Below are positions 8,083 to 16,643 of a stretch of 64,000 bases of DNA, piece after piece (within the stretch, counting starts at the first letter, position 1; each line of letters starts with the position of its first letter). The DNA lies in NCBI RefSeq assembly GCF_032193805.1, contig NZ_JAVBIK010000001.1, forward strand, positions 3,617,001-3,681,000, given 5' to 3'. This DNA is from Rhodoferax potami. Its GTDB lineage: Bacteria > Pseudomonadota > Gammaproteobacteria > Burkholderiales > Burkholderiaceae_C. The translations under genes were made by a program, and so were the position numbers. The notes below the pieces were generated by a model. It was not told the origin of the DNA and made no database searches. It worked only from the letters and a program-made list of their open reading frames with translations.

Positions 8083-8961
8083 ATGAAACACCATTACCTG
8101 ACCCCCGCTGCATGGGCCATTGCTATTTTGTTGGGTGCCTGTGCCTCTGCGCCGACCAGCACTTCCTTGCTGGAAAGTGCCCGTAGCGATTACGCCCAAG
8201 CCCAGCGTAACGCTAATGTGAACAACTTCGCCCCGCTGGAAATGAAGCAAGCCAGTGACGCGATGCAAGAGGCCAATCTCGCTGCAATGCAAAGCGCTGA
8301 TTCCGACAAGGTCGACCAATTGGCCTATGTGGCCCGACAAAAAATTGCGATCACCCAGGAGGTGGTCAAACAAAAAACGGCCGAGGTTGATATGGCTCGA
8401 AGCGGCCGGGAGCGCGATCAGTTGCAGCTCACCCAACGCACCAACGAGGTCAATCAGGCCAACAACGCCGAGCGCCAAGCGATGGATGCGCAGCGTGCCA
8501 CGGATGCGGCCCGCCAAGCCACGACAGATGCCAACCGCCGTACCGCGTTGTTAGAGAGCCAACTCGCCGATCTGGCCGCGAAAAAAACGGACCGTGGCAT
8601 GGTGATCACTCTGGGCGATGTTCTTTTCGGTAGCGATAAAGCCAGCCTCACCGCCGGCGGCCTGCGCAGCGCGCAAAAGCTGGCCGAAGTGCTGCAGCAA
8701 AACCCGACGCGTAATGTGCTGGTCGAAGGCTTTACGGACAGTACTGGTGCAGACCCTTACAACCAACAGCTGTCAGAGCGTCGCGGTCAAACCGTGCGTG
8801 ATGCACTATTGCAAATGGGCGTAGGTAGCGAACGCATCAGCGTGCGTGGCTATGGCGAGTCATATCCTGTGGCTTCCAATGACACCGCCGCCAATCGACA
8901 GCTCAACCGCCGCGTGGAGATTGTGCTGTCCGACGAATCTGGCAAAACGCCTCAACGCTGA
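8083..8961 (+). CDS. OmpA-family peptidoglycan-binding lipoprotein with DUF4398 domain
   Basis: A 292-residue lipoprotein (lipobox LLGAC-ASA, Cys near residue 20). Residues about 25-160 are a long DUF4398-like coiled coil rich in Ala, Gln and Asp. Residues about 170-285 are an OmpA C-terminal domain with the peptidoglycan-binding pattern GFTDSTGADPYNQQLSERR, then GYGESYPVASNDTAANRQ and LNRRVEIVL. It anchors the outer membrane to diaminopimelate in peptidoglycan. Second gene of a pair with the smaller DUF4398 lipoprotein. Confidence 0.93.
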   Translation: MKHHYLTPAAWAIAILLGACASAPTSTSLLESARSDYAQAQRNANVNNFAPLEMKQASDAMQEANLAAMQSADSDKVDQLAYVARQKIAITQEVVKQKTAEVDMARSGRERDQLQLTQRTNEVNQANNAERQAMDAQRATDAARQATTDANRRTALLESQLADLAAKKTDRGMVITLGDVLFGSDKASLTAGGLRSAQKLAEVLQQNPTRNVLVEGFTDSTGADPYNQQLSERRGQTVRDALLQMGVGSERISVRGYGESYPVASNDTAANRQLNRRVEIVLSDESGKTPQR

Positions 8962-8969
8962 GTAAATTT

Positions 8970-9018
8970 GCTATCAAATAAATAGCGATATGCGCTGAAT
9001 TTTAGGGGGCTAGCTGCC
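8970..9018 (+). repeat. Degenerate copy of the interspersed repeat
   Basis: GCTATCAAATAAATAGCG followed by TGCGCTGAATTTTAGGGGGCTAG has the start and spacing of the interspersed repeat seen at 17523 and elsewhere, but is diverged. It lies directly after the OmpA gene and includes the terminator hairpin. Confidence 0.5.
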
Positions 9019-9025
9019 CCTTTTC
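9005..9025 (+). terminator. Intrinsic terminator after OmpA-family gene
   Basis: GGGGC-TAGCT-GCCCC stem-loop (9006-9010 with 9016-9020), then TTTTCC. It sits between the OmpA-family gene and the convergent acyltransferase gene. Confidence 0.7.
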
Positions 9026-9928
9026 CTATTGTTGGAAATCCGCTTTCAAGCGGGCCAACTCGGTGTCTTTGGTACGCCACAACTGGGCAACCCAAGCGGA
9101 GAAGCCCGCACGGAACTCGGCGTCCTCACCGTAGTTTCCGTTGAGCAGTTCCGGAGGAATTTCGATAGACCGAGCGCGCACCACCACGCGGCGCATGCGC
9201 CCGCAGAGAAAGTCTCCAAAAGTGGGAATGCCATCGGGGTAATAAATCGTCACATCCAGAACACTGTGGAATTTGTCACCCATCGCCTGTAACGCGAGGG
9301 CCAATCCCCCCGCTTTGGGTTTGAGCAAGTGGGTGTAGGGGGATTGTTGCTGGGCGTGTTTGGCCGGCGTCATACGGGTGCCCTCCAGGAAGTTCATGAC
9401 GCTGGTGGGGATGAGCGCAAACTTTTCACAGGCCTTTCGGGTCGTTTCCTGGTCTTTGCCACGCATTTCCGGGTGCTTTTTCAAATAGGCCTCGCTGTGG
9501 CGGCGCATGAACGGGAATTCGAGCGCCCACCATGCCAGGCCCATCACCGGTACCCAAATCAGCTGTTGCTTGAGAAAGAACTTGAGCAAAGGAATGCGCC
9601 GGTTCAGCAGGTGCTGCAGCACAAAAATATCGACCCAGCTCTGGTGGTTGCTGCTCACCATGTACCACTGGTCGGGGCGCAGTCCCTCGAGGCCTTGCAC
9701 ATCCCAAGTAGTGCGCTGGGTCAGCTTCATCCAGCCACTGTTGCCACTGATCCAGTTTTCAGCGATGGACAGAATGACGGGGTCTATGCGAAGGCGTACA
9801 GCCTTGAAAGGAAGTACCAGTTTGATGATCGCAAAGACCAACAGGATCGGCACCCAAAACAGGATGTTGATGGTCAGGAGGAGCCCGGCGATCACACCCA
9901 CCAAAGCAGGAGGAAGAAAATTCAACAT
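9026..9928 (-). CDS. 1-acyl-glycerol-3-phosphate acyltransferase-like protein (YihG type)
   Basis: A 300-residue membrane acyltransferase of the PlsC superfamily, closest in layout to E. coli YihG. It has an N-terminal membrane segment (about residues 5-40), the catalytic block NHQSWVDIF (HX4D), a glycerophosphate-binding block MNFLEGTRMTP, and the YihG-like WWALEFPFMRRHSEAYLKK. It transfers acyl chains in phospholipid synthesis or remodelling. The start at 9928 (MLNFLPPALVG) was chosen because upstream codons have no family similarity. It lies downstream of the GGDEF gene. Confidence 0.87.
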   Translation of the reverse strand: MLNFLPPALVGVIAGLLLTINILFWVPILLVFAIIKLVLPFKAVRLRIDPVILSIAENWISGNSGWMKLTQRTTWDVQGLEGLRPDQWYMVSSNHQSWVDIFVLQHLLNRRIPLLKFFLKQQLIWVPVMGLAWWALEFPFMRRHSEAYLKKHPEMRGKDQETTRKACEKFALIPTSVMNFLEGTRMTPAKHAQQQSPYTHLLKPKAGGLALALQAMGDKFHSVLDVTIYYPDGIPTFGDFLCGRMRRVVVRARSIEIPPELLNGNYGEDAEFRAGFSAWVAQLWRTKDTELARLKADFQQ

Positions 9929-9977
9929 ACGGTTCAATGTCTCAGGGTAGGGGGCCTCTGACGTGCCAAGAGCCTGC

Positions 9978-12059
9978 TTAAGCGGCTCTCGTAGGGGTGT
10001 CGGGCGCAGTATCTTCGTAAAACCACACGTTGTTGCGCCCTTTTTGCTTGGCAACATACATGGCCGTGTCGGCGTTCTTCAGCAGGTCTGCCGGGGAGTG
10101 GGTCTCCCCCAAGAACAGACAGACGCCAATACTCGGCGTGGTGCGATACGTGGTGTCGGGTAGCTCGTAGGGCTCATTGAGGCTCGACAGTACTTTGAAG
10201 GCCACGATGGAGGCGTGTTTGCGCGCAGCGGTTGCGTCTTCCCCGACGTCTTGGAGCAAGAGCACAAATTCATCACCGCCGATACGCGCGATGGTGTCCA
10301 CCTGCCGGACATTTTTTTGCAAGCGGCGGGCCACTTCTTGGAGAAGCAGGTCGCCCACGTCGTGCCCGAGGGAGTCGTTCAGGCGCTTGAAATGGTCCAG
10401 GTCCATGAACATCAAGGCCCCGTGCTCTTTGCTACGCTGGCTGTAGGCAATTGCACTATGAAGCCGATCGGTCAGTAGCCTGCGATTTGGCAAACCGGTC
10501 AGGGGGTCATGGAATGCCAGATGGCGTATCGCTTCCTCCGCTTCTTTGCGCTCGGTGATGTCGCGCGCAATCGCAATACAGCGGATTTCTTCGTCGGTCA
10601 CGGTGGGCTTGCGAACCACTGAGAGCTCAAACCATTGGCGGCTACCGTGACGGTCAAGGTAGTACTGGACTCCGCTTGAACGGCCTTTTTGGATAGCTTG
10701 GGCCAGCGCGGCCATACAAGCGGCAGCAGCTTCCTGGGGCAGGACCTCCTGGATGCTGCGGCCTATCAAAAAGTCTGGCTCTACGAAAAGTGCATTTTTG
10801 TTTCCGCTGTGCACCGCACGGTAATGGCCTTTTTCACCGATCTCGAACAAAAGGTCGGGCAGCGCATCAAGGGTGGCTTGCAATTCGACCTGGGCGGCGC
10901 GCAGCGAGTCTTCCGTTTGCTTGCGCGCGGTGATGTCCATCAGGGTACCGACCATACGCAGCGGGGTGCCGTCTTGGCTGGTCTGCACCACTTTGCCGCG
11001 GCTGCTGAGCCAGATCCAGCGACCATCGGCGTGCCGGGCTCGGTACTCCGCCCGGAAAGAGGTGCTGTGCCCCTTGAGATGCCGTAACACCGCCACACCG
11101 AGAGGTGCCAAGTCGTCCGGGTGAATGAATTCGCTCAAAGAGCGGGGGGATTGGGCATCGCCCGGCATATAGCCCAGCATGGCGAATGCACGCAAATCCA
11201 TCATGTACCCCGGCTCTTGCCGCAGGTCATGGTCCCAGCGCCCGAGATCTGCCCCCATGATGGCCAGCTCGAGTTGCTCGGTGGTGTCGCGCAACAGGGC
11301 TTCTGCGTCTTTGCGGTCCTGGATGTTGCGCGAGACACCGAGAACACCGATGGTCTTGCCTTGCGCATCCCGCATGGGTGTTTTGTGGACTTCGAAGGTG
11401 GCGCCGCTCGGGTTGATTTTGGTGGCGCTACCTTCTTCAAACGTGACGGTCTTGTCGCTTTTTAATGCCCATTGGTCGGACAGCGCGAATGCTTCGGCCG
11501 CTGAGTCTTCGACCCAATTGGCATCGCGGGTGCCGATGATGTCTTCTGCCTGGACCCCGAGTGCCTGGGCAAATGCGTCGTTGCACAGAAGATAAACGCC
11601 TTGGAGGTCCTTGACCCATATCTGGTCGGGGATGGTTTGCAATACATTGCGCAGCATCACCTCGTTTTTACGCAGCGCTAAGCGCGCGTTACGTTCACGG
11701 GTGATGTCTTCCATCGTGCCTTCAAAGGCAACGACCTGCCCCAGTTTGTCGTGGAGGGCGTGGGCGTGTTCGCGCACCCAGATTCGCTGCCCCCCTTGGA
11801 GTCGGAACATTTCCGACACAAAGTCTTTGACCTTGCCGTGCCTGCGCATCTCATCGAGGAAGTCTTTGCGACGCTGGGGCTGAACGTAAGGGTTGAGGCT
11901 ACGGGCCTGGAGCAGCTGGCCGAGTTCCTCTTCATCTTCGCAACGGTGAAGCCGCAAAAAAGCGTTGTTGGCTTGGAGAATGCGGCCATCCAAAGCTGCG
12001 CGATAAGCACCTATCGGAAGGTGCTCAAAAAGGGTGGAGTTGTTGCCTTTGGAAGTCAC
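9978..12059 (-). CDS. Diguanylate cyclase with four PAS domains
   Basis: A 693-residue cytoplasmic signalling protein. Four PAS domains are visible at roughly residues 10-130, 140-255, 265-390 and 400-510, each ending in a PAC motif such as EDITRERN, RNIQDRKDAE, MDITARKQTE or RDITERKEAE. A GGDEF domain follows (about 525-680). The active site is intact (IGGDEF, residues 594-598), and an RxxD inhibitory site (RQVD) lies five residues before it. It should therefore make c-di-GMP with product inhibition. No EAL domain and no membrane segment are seen. The start is a GTG without a clear ribosome binding site; no better one is near. Confidence 0.92.
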   Translation of the reverse strand: MTSKGNNSTLFEHLPIGAYRAALDGRILQANNAFLRLHRCEDEEELGQLLQARSLNPYVQPQRRKDFLDEMRRHGKVKDFVSEMFRLQGGQRIWVREHAHALHDKLGQVVAFEGTMEDITRERNARLALRKNEVMLRNVLQTIPDQIWVKDLQGVYLLCNDAFAQALGVQAEDIIGTRDANWVEDSAAEAFALSDQWALKSDKTVTFEEGSATKINPSGATFEVHKTPMRDAQGKTIGVLGVSRNIQDRKDAEALLRDTTEQLELAIMGADLGRWDHDLRQEPGYMMDLRAFAMLGYMPGDAQSPRSLSEFIHPDDLAPLGVAVLRHLKGHSTSFRAEYRARHADGRWIWLSSRGKVVQTSQDGTPLRMVGTLMDITARKQTEDSLRAAQVELQATLDALPDLLFEIGEKGHYRAVHSGNKNALFVEPDFLIGRSIQEVLPQEAAAACMAALAQAIQKGRSSGVQYYLDRHGSRQWFELSVVRKPTVTDEEIRCIAIARDITERKEAEEAIRHLAFHDPLTGLPNRRLLTDRLHSAIAYSQRSKEHGALMFMDLDHFKRLNDSLGHDVGDLLLQEVARRLQKNVRQVDTIARIGGDEFVLLLQDVGEDATAARKHASIVAFKVLSSLNEPYELPDTTYRTTPSIGVCLFLGETHSPADLLKNADTAMYVAKQKGRNNVWFYEDTAPDTPTRAA

Positions 12060-12077
12060 AACTGCAGCCGCGCAGGG

Positions 12078-12857
12078 TTATTTCAAACTGCCCGAGAGAA
12101 ACTGCGCCAGTCGTTCGCTCCGGGGGGCTGTCAGGACTTGCGCGGGATGCCCCTGTTCTTCAATCAAGCCCTTGTGCAAAAAGATCAGGTGGTTGGAAAC
12201 CTCACGCGCAAAGCCCATTTCATGGGTCACCACCACCATGGTGCGGCCTTCCTCGGCCAGGCTCTTCATGACCCGGAGTACCTCCGACACCAACTCGGGG
12301 TCCAGCGCACTGGTCGGTTCGTCGAACAACATCACCTCGGGTTCTACGGCCAGGGCGCGGGCAATGGCAACCCGCTGTTGCTGGCCCCCGCTCATGTGGG
12401 CCGGGTAGCGATCTTCCACTCCGGTCAAGCCGACTTTGGCGAGGTATTTTTGTGCGGTTGCGACCGCCTCATCTTTGGGGACACCCAGCACATGGACTGG
12501 CACCTCAATGATGTTCTCCAGCACCGTCATATGGGCCCAGAGGTTGAAGTGCTGGAAGACCATGGCCAACTTGGTGCGCAAGCGTTGCAGTTGCTTGGCA
12601 TCTTTGGCCATCAGTTCACCGGTCGGGCCGGCAATCAGTGCTAGCTCTTCACCTGCAACATTGATGCGCCCTTGGTTGGGTTTTTCCAGCATGTTGATGC
12701 AGCGCAGAAAAGTACTTTTGCCGGAGCCGGAACTTCCGATGATGCTGATCACATCGCCGGCATGTGCGGACAGCGAAACGCCTTTGAGCACTTCATTGCC
12801 GCCGAAGCGTTTGTGAATGTTCTCAACCTGGAGTTTCAGGGGCTTGTTATCGGTCAT
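12078..12857 (-). CDS. Polar amino acid ABC transporter ATP-binding protein (HisP type)
   Basis: A 259-residue ABC ATPase. Walker A is GSSGSGKST at residues 41-49, the signature is [16 protein letters not shown], and Walker B is [13 protein letters not shown] with the D-loop and THEMGFARE switch. The insertion [18 protein letters not shown] is typical of HisP/ArtP-like proteins for basic amino acids. It powers the two permeases encoded upstream on the same strand; the AstE-like gene lies between them. Confidence 0.94.
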   Translation of the reverse strand: MTDNKPLKLQVENIHKRFGGNEVLKGVSLSAHAGDVISIIGSSGSGKSTFLRCINMLEKPNQGRINVAGEELALIAGPTGELMAKDAKQLQRLRTKLAMVFQHFNLWAHMTVLENIIEVPVHVLGVPKDEAVATAQKYLAKVGLTGVEDRYPAHMSGGQQQRVAIARALAVEPEVMLFDEPTSALDPELVSEVLRVMKSLAEEGRTMVVVTHEMGFAREVSNHLIFLHKGLIEEQGHPAQVLTAPRSERLAQFLSGSLK

Positions 12858-12901
12858 GTTCTGAGCAGTCGTATCAGGTTCAGTAGAGGGCGATCGGGCA
12901 A

Positions 12902-14031
12902 TTAAGCGCCCAGGAGTTCGCCCGTCCGGAATGCGGTGGCACCGGCAATCTTGCCAATTTCGGCTCCGGCGTGGGCGTAGCGGTCGCGCACCCGGGCATA
13001 AAACACGCCGGCCACGCCAGCGTAAATCGGATGGCTGGTGTTGTCGATGGGATTAATGACTTCGGCGACAAGGTCGCCTTTTTGCAGGGTCTGGCCCACA
13101 TCAGCGATATACGCCACCACACCGGGGCAGGGGGTATGGAGTGTTTCGGAGCCCGCCAAAGGGGTTGCTTGGGCCAGAGCCGCAGGTACCTGAACTGGTG
13201 TCGCTGAATGCACCGCGCCGGCAATGCACAAAAAGTCAAAAACAGCCTGCGCATCTGCCTTGGCCCACGCGTGGGACACGTCAGACTCGCCGCGCAGCTC
13301 CACCGTCGTGCTGTTGCAGCCTTGTGGCAAGGGCACCTCGATACCATCCTGCTTCAGCCGGTCTGCTAGCTGCCACCATGCGCCGGACAGGCATTCATCA
13401 AACGGACCGCTGCCCGAGTTGCGCGCCAGCAAGATGGCACGCGATTGCAGCAAATGCGCGAGTGGCTCCAGCTGGGGCCAGCAAGGCTCCTCGGTATAAA
13501 AGTGCATCACGCCCTCGCAGTCGCAATGCAGGTCGATCACATGATCCGCATCATGCGATAGCAGCAGCAGCGTGCGGCGCAGGCTTTGCAACTCGGTATC
13601 TGGTTTCCACTGGTCCAGAAACCGGCCTATGGCCTTGCGCACCGCCGTCACGTTGGCGGTCGGGTCTGAACCCATCAGTGGTTTGATGGTGTCGTACACG
13701 GCCCGGGCCAGGTCCGGGTAATGGCGGTTGAAATTCTCCGAGCTGTCGAGCTCAAAGCGGCCCATGGGTTTGTGGTCGATGCGCTGCGCCAGTCCGATCG
13801 GGTTGGCCACAGGCACCAGAACGACTTCGCCGCGTAGCCTGCGGCTGCCTCGGCTTGGTCCAACAAGGCACGCAAATGGAATGCGGCCAACATGCCGGGC
13901 AGCTCTTCCGCGTGCAGGCTCGCCTGCACATACACCTTGGGCCCTTGGCCCGGCGTACCGTAGTGAAAGCTGCTCAGGTTGCGTAGGCTGCCCAAACTGT
14001 TGGACAGCAGGGGATGGTCTTTGCGTTGCAT
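12902..14031 (-). pseudogene. Succinylglutamate desuccinylase/aspartoacylase-family gene with a -1 frameshift
   Basis: The N-terminal part (from 14031: MQRKDHPLLSNSLGSL..) carries the zinc ligands of the AstE/AspA family in ASLHAEELPGM (HxxE). It then runs out of frame at about 13835-13840. The rest is in the -1 frame (LRGEVVLVPVANPIGLAQR onward) with the third ligand in HVIDLHCDCEG and a C-terminal lipoyl-like cap (PCPGVVAYIADVGQTLQKGD). Inserting one base near 13837 restores a protein of about 376 residues. Family members are zinc hydrolases of N-acyl amino acids or related amides, and such genes are often next to HisJ-type transporters. It may be a mutation or a sequencing indel. Confidence 0.78.
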
Positions 14032-14036
14032 GATGG

Positions 14037-14750
14037 TCAGTGTTTACGGGGGGCAAGGTATGCCAAAAAGTGCTTCTCCGCCAAGCGGAACAAACCAATC
14101 AGGCAGAACGACGCTACCAGATAGATGGCTGCGGCCGCAAGGTAGGCCTCAAAGGGCAGGTAGTAGTCAGAGTAAATCCGGCTCGCTGCGGCAGTGACAT
14201 CGAGCATGCTCGGCACGGCACTTGCCAGACTGGTGCTCTGAAGCATCATCACCACTTCATTGCTATAAGCGGGTAGGGTGCGGCGCAACGCACTGGGCAG
14301 CACAATGCGGCGCATGGCTTGAAAGCGGCTCATGCCGTAAGCCTGTGCCGCTTCAATCTCGCCTGCAGCTGTTTCACGGATGGCGCCTGCCAACATCTCT
14401 GCGGTGTAGCCGGCCGTGTTCAGGCTGAAGGCCAGCAAGGCGCAGAAGAAGGGCTCTTTGAAGTGCGTCCAAGGCCAGACGTCATCCCAGCGTGCCTGAA
14501 TCCATTCGAGCTGGCCCAAGCCGTAATAAATCAAGTACACCTGAATCAGCAGCGGCGTGCCGCGAATCACGTAGGTGTAGGCGCCGACGATCCAGCGCAA
14601 GACAGCCCAGCGGCTGGTCAGTGCCAACGCGAATATCAACGCCAAAACGGCCCCGATGGCCAAGGATGACAAAAGCAGCCCCAAAGTGGTGCTAATACCG
14701 GTGAGGTAGAGCTGCAGGTTCTGCGGCTCAAAAATCACGTGCCATTTCAT
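14037..14750 (-). CDS. Polar amino acid ABC transporter permease (HisM type)
   Basis: A 237-residue inner-membrane permease with the usual five or so membrane segments. It has the family motif IRGTPLLIQVYLIYYGLGQ and an EAA loop EIEAAQAYGMSRFQAMRRI that docks the ATPase. The start overlaps the stop of the HisQ-type gene (ATGA), so the two permease subunits are coupled and form a heterodimer. Substrates are most likely Lys/Arg/ornithine/His, by analogy to HisM. Confidence 0.92.
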   Translation of the reverse strand: MKWHVIFEPQNLQLYLTGISTTLGLLLSSLAIGAVLALIFALALTSRWAVLRWIVGAYTYVIRGTPLLIQVYLIYYGLGQLEWIQARWDDVWPWTHFKEPFFCALLAFSLNTAGYTAEMLAGAIRETAAGEIEAAQAYGMSRFQAMRRIVLPSALRRTLPAYSNEVVMMLQSTSLASAVPSMLDVTAAASRIYSDYYLPFEAYLAAAAIYLVASFCLIGLFRLAEKHFLAYLAPRKH

Positions 14751-15433
14751 AGCTCACCTCGCTTGGTACCGAGGCTGTAACGGGCATTAATTTTGCGCAG
14801 CACGAACAAGGAAATGCTGGTGTAAATCAAAAACAAGGCTGCCGTGAACAAGAAAAATTCGAAGGGCGAGCGTGTCGCAGCGCTGGCCTGTTTGGAGAGG
14901 TAGGTCATCTCCTTGAGGCCGATCAGGCTCACCAGCGCAGTGGCCTTGATCAGCACCAACCAGTTGTTGGTGAAGCCCGGCAGGGCGTAGCGCACCATTT
15001 GCGGTGCCGTGATGCGCACAAAAGCGCGGACGCGTCCCATGCCGAAGGCCCAAGCAGCCTCCATTTGGCCTTTGGGAATGGACAGGATGGCCCCCCGGAA
15101 GGTTTCGGTCATGTAGGCGCCGTAGATAAATCCGATCGTGAGTACGCCGGCCAGAAAGGGATTAATGTCGACGGTTTTTTTGCTACCGGCGAGTTCCAGC
15201 AAGTGGTTCAGACCTATCGTGCCACCGTAAAACACCAGAAGCATCACGACCAGATCCGGTACCCCCCGGATGACGGTGGTGTAGGTCGTGGAGATGGCGA
15301 CGAGCACGGGGCGACCGGAGAGCTTGGCCGCCGCGCCCAGCAGACCGAGAACAATGGACACCAGCAGGGCACACAGCGAAACTCCAACCGTGAGTACCGA
15401 GCCCTGCAATATGGCGACGTAATAAGAATTCAT
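14747..15433 (-). CDS. Polar amino acid ABC transporter permease (HisQ type)
   Basis: A 228-residue inner-membrane permease, the same length as E. coli HisQ when started at 15433 (MNSYYVAILQGSVLTV). Motifs are VIRGVPDLVVMLLVFYGGT and the EAA loop QMEAAWAFGMGRVRAF. Longer starts at 15451 and 15460 add only a few residues without family similarity. It pairs with the downstream HisM-type gene. Confidence 0.92.
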   Translation of the reverse strand: MNSYYVAILQGSVLTVGVSLCALLVSIVLGLLGAAAKLSGRPVLVAISTTYTTVIRGVPDLVVMLLVFYGGTIGLNHLLELAGSKKTVDINPFLAGVLTIGFIYGAYMTETFRGAILSIPKGQMEAAWAFGMGRVRAFVRITAPQMVRYALPGFTNNWLVLIKATALVSLIGLKEMTYLSKQASAATRSPFEFFLFTAALFLIYTSISLFVLRKINARYSLGTKRGEL

Positions 15434-15461
15434 GAAAGCCTGTGGGCGCATGGAACGCAAA

Positions 15462-15481
15462 GGGGCGCACTACTGCGCCCC
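15462..15481 (-). terminator. Intercistronic hairpin between binding-protein and permease genes
   Basis: GGGGCGCA-CTAC-TGCGCCCC, a perfect 8-bp stem, lies between the binding-protein stop and the HisQ-type start. Read on the minus strand only a short TTT follows. Such hairpins commonly stabilise the abundant binding-protein mRNA and lower read-through into the permease genes. Confidence 0.55.
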
Positions 15482-15502
15482 GATGCGTGGGTTTTACAAG
15501 AT

Positions 15503-16348
15503 TTATTCGCCGTAAACGTCAATGTTGTACTTGGCAAAGTACTTGTCGTTCAGGGCCTTGTAAGTGCCATTGGCGCGGATCGCCTTGATGGCTTCGTTCA
15601 ACTCGCCCTTGAGTTGGTCTTCACCCTTGCGCAGGGCAATACCAGCGCCGTAACCGAAGTACTGGGGCATTTTCAAGTCAGGGCCAACCAGCTCGAACTT
15701 CGCGCCTTCAGGCTTGGACAAGAAGCCACCGGTGACTTCCATGTAGTCAGCCACGGTACCGTCCAGACGGCCGGACTTGATGTCCAGGTACACCTGGTCT
15801 TGCGCTTCGTAGGAGTTCACGATCACGCCAGCAGGCTTCAGGTCGCCCATGGCGTATTTTTCTTGGGTGGAGCCCTTCAAAACACCGATCTTCTTGCCCT
15901 TGATGGAGGCTGCGTCGGTGAACTTGACGCCCTTTTTCAGAACGAGACGGCTAGGGGTGTTGTAGTACTTGTCGGTGAAATCGACTTCCTTCAGGCGGTC
16001 ATCGGTGATGGACATGGAGGAAATGATGACGTCGTACTTCTTGGCGTTCAGGCCGGGGATCATGCTGTCCCAGACTTGTTCCACGAACTCGCACTTGCGC
16101 TTGATCTGCTCGCACAGGGCGTTGGCGACATCGACGTCAAAGCCGGTAGGCTGGCCGTCTGCAGACTTGAAGGTGAAGGGTTCGTAGGTCGGGTCGATCG
16201 CGACCTTCAGGGGACCGACTTCTGGCGCAGGAGCGGCTGCAACGGGTGCGGAAGCAGGGGCAGCGGGTGCTGCGGGAGCGGCTTCTTCTTTTTTGCCGCA
16301 GGCGGCCAAAACGGAGGTTGCTGCCAGTGCCAGCAGGAGTTTCTTCAT
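15503..16348 (-). CDS. Polar amino acid ABC transporter substrate-binding lipoprotein (HisJ/ArgT type)
   Basis: A 281-residue solute-binding protein (SBP family 3). The N-terminus is a lipoprotein signal with lipobox VLAAC (Cys17), followed by a long Ala/Pro linker (residues about 22-45) and the binding domain. Recognisable blocks are LKVAIDPTYEPFTFKSADGQ, GFDVDVANALCEQI, DVIISSMSITDDR and GSTQEKYAMG. It captures the amino acid in the periplasm and delivers it to the HisQ/HisM-type permeases. E. coli HisJ is a soluble protein, so the lipid anchor with linker is notable. Confidence 0.93.
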   Translation of the reverse strand: MKKLLLALAATSVLAACGKKEEAAPAAPAAPASAPVAAAPAPEVGPLKVAIDPTYEPFTFKSADGQPTGFDVDVANALCEQIKRKCEFVEQVWDSMIPGLNAKKYDVIISSMSITDDRLKEVDFTDKYYNTPSRLVLKKGVKFTDAASIKGKKIGVLKGSTQEKYAMGDLKPAGVIVNSYEAQDQVYLDIKSGRLDGTVADYMEVTGGFLSKPEGAKFELVGPDLKMPQYFGYGAGIALRKGEDQLKGELNEAIKAIRANGTYKALNDKYFAKYNIDVYGE

Positions 16349-16643
16349 GGAAAAGTCCTTTGATGTACCGGACAGAGCCGGTGGTTGGGTAAAGAAAAAA
16401 TCATTCTACGGGGTAACCACAGCAAATTTGATGCCGCCCCTTCATGGGGCATGGGGGTTTGTACCGGTAAAAAACATGCTTTTGGCGGTTTCGGAAGCTG
16501 TTGCGCAAGGAAATTTCCGAATGCGCACAGTCCCGCTGGAGACTCGCTCTTCAAAATCGGAATTGCCAGTGGGGCGAAGAAGCCCCACCTAGTGCGCTGG
16601 GAAGCGCAAAACCTTACACTTACGGGTTATCCCCCGGATTCCC
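16349..16643. other. Divergent promoter region with a perfect hairpin
   Basis: This stretch separates the binding-protein gene (minus) and the ygiQ-like gene (plus). GTGGGGC-GAAGAA-GCCCCAC (16569-16588) is a perfect 7-bp stem hairpin in the 5' leader of the plus-strand gene, without a T-run. No gene and no clear promoter elements were identified. Confidence 0.45.

Noticed and set aside
14999..16363. A 454-codon frame antisense to the binding-protein and permease genes
   Set aside because: The sense strand encodes complete, motif-containing transporter genes; the antisense frame has none.
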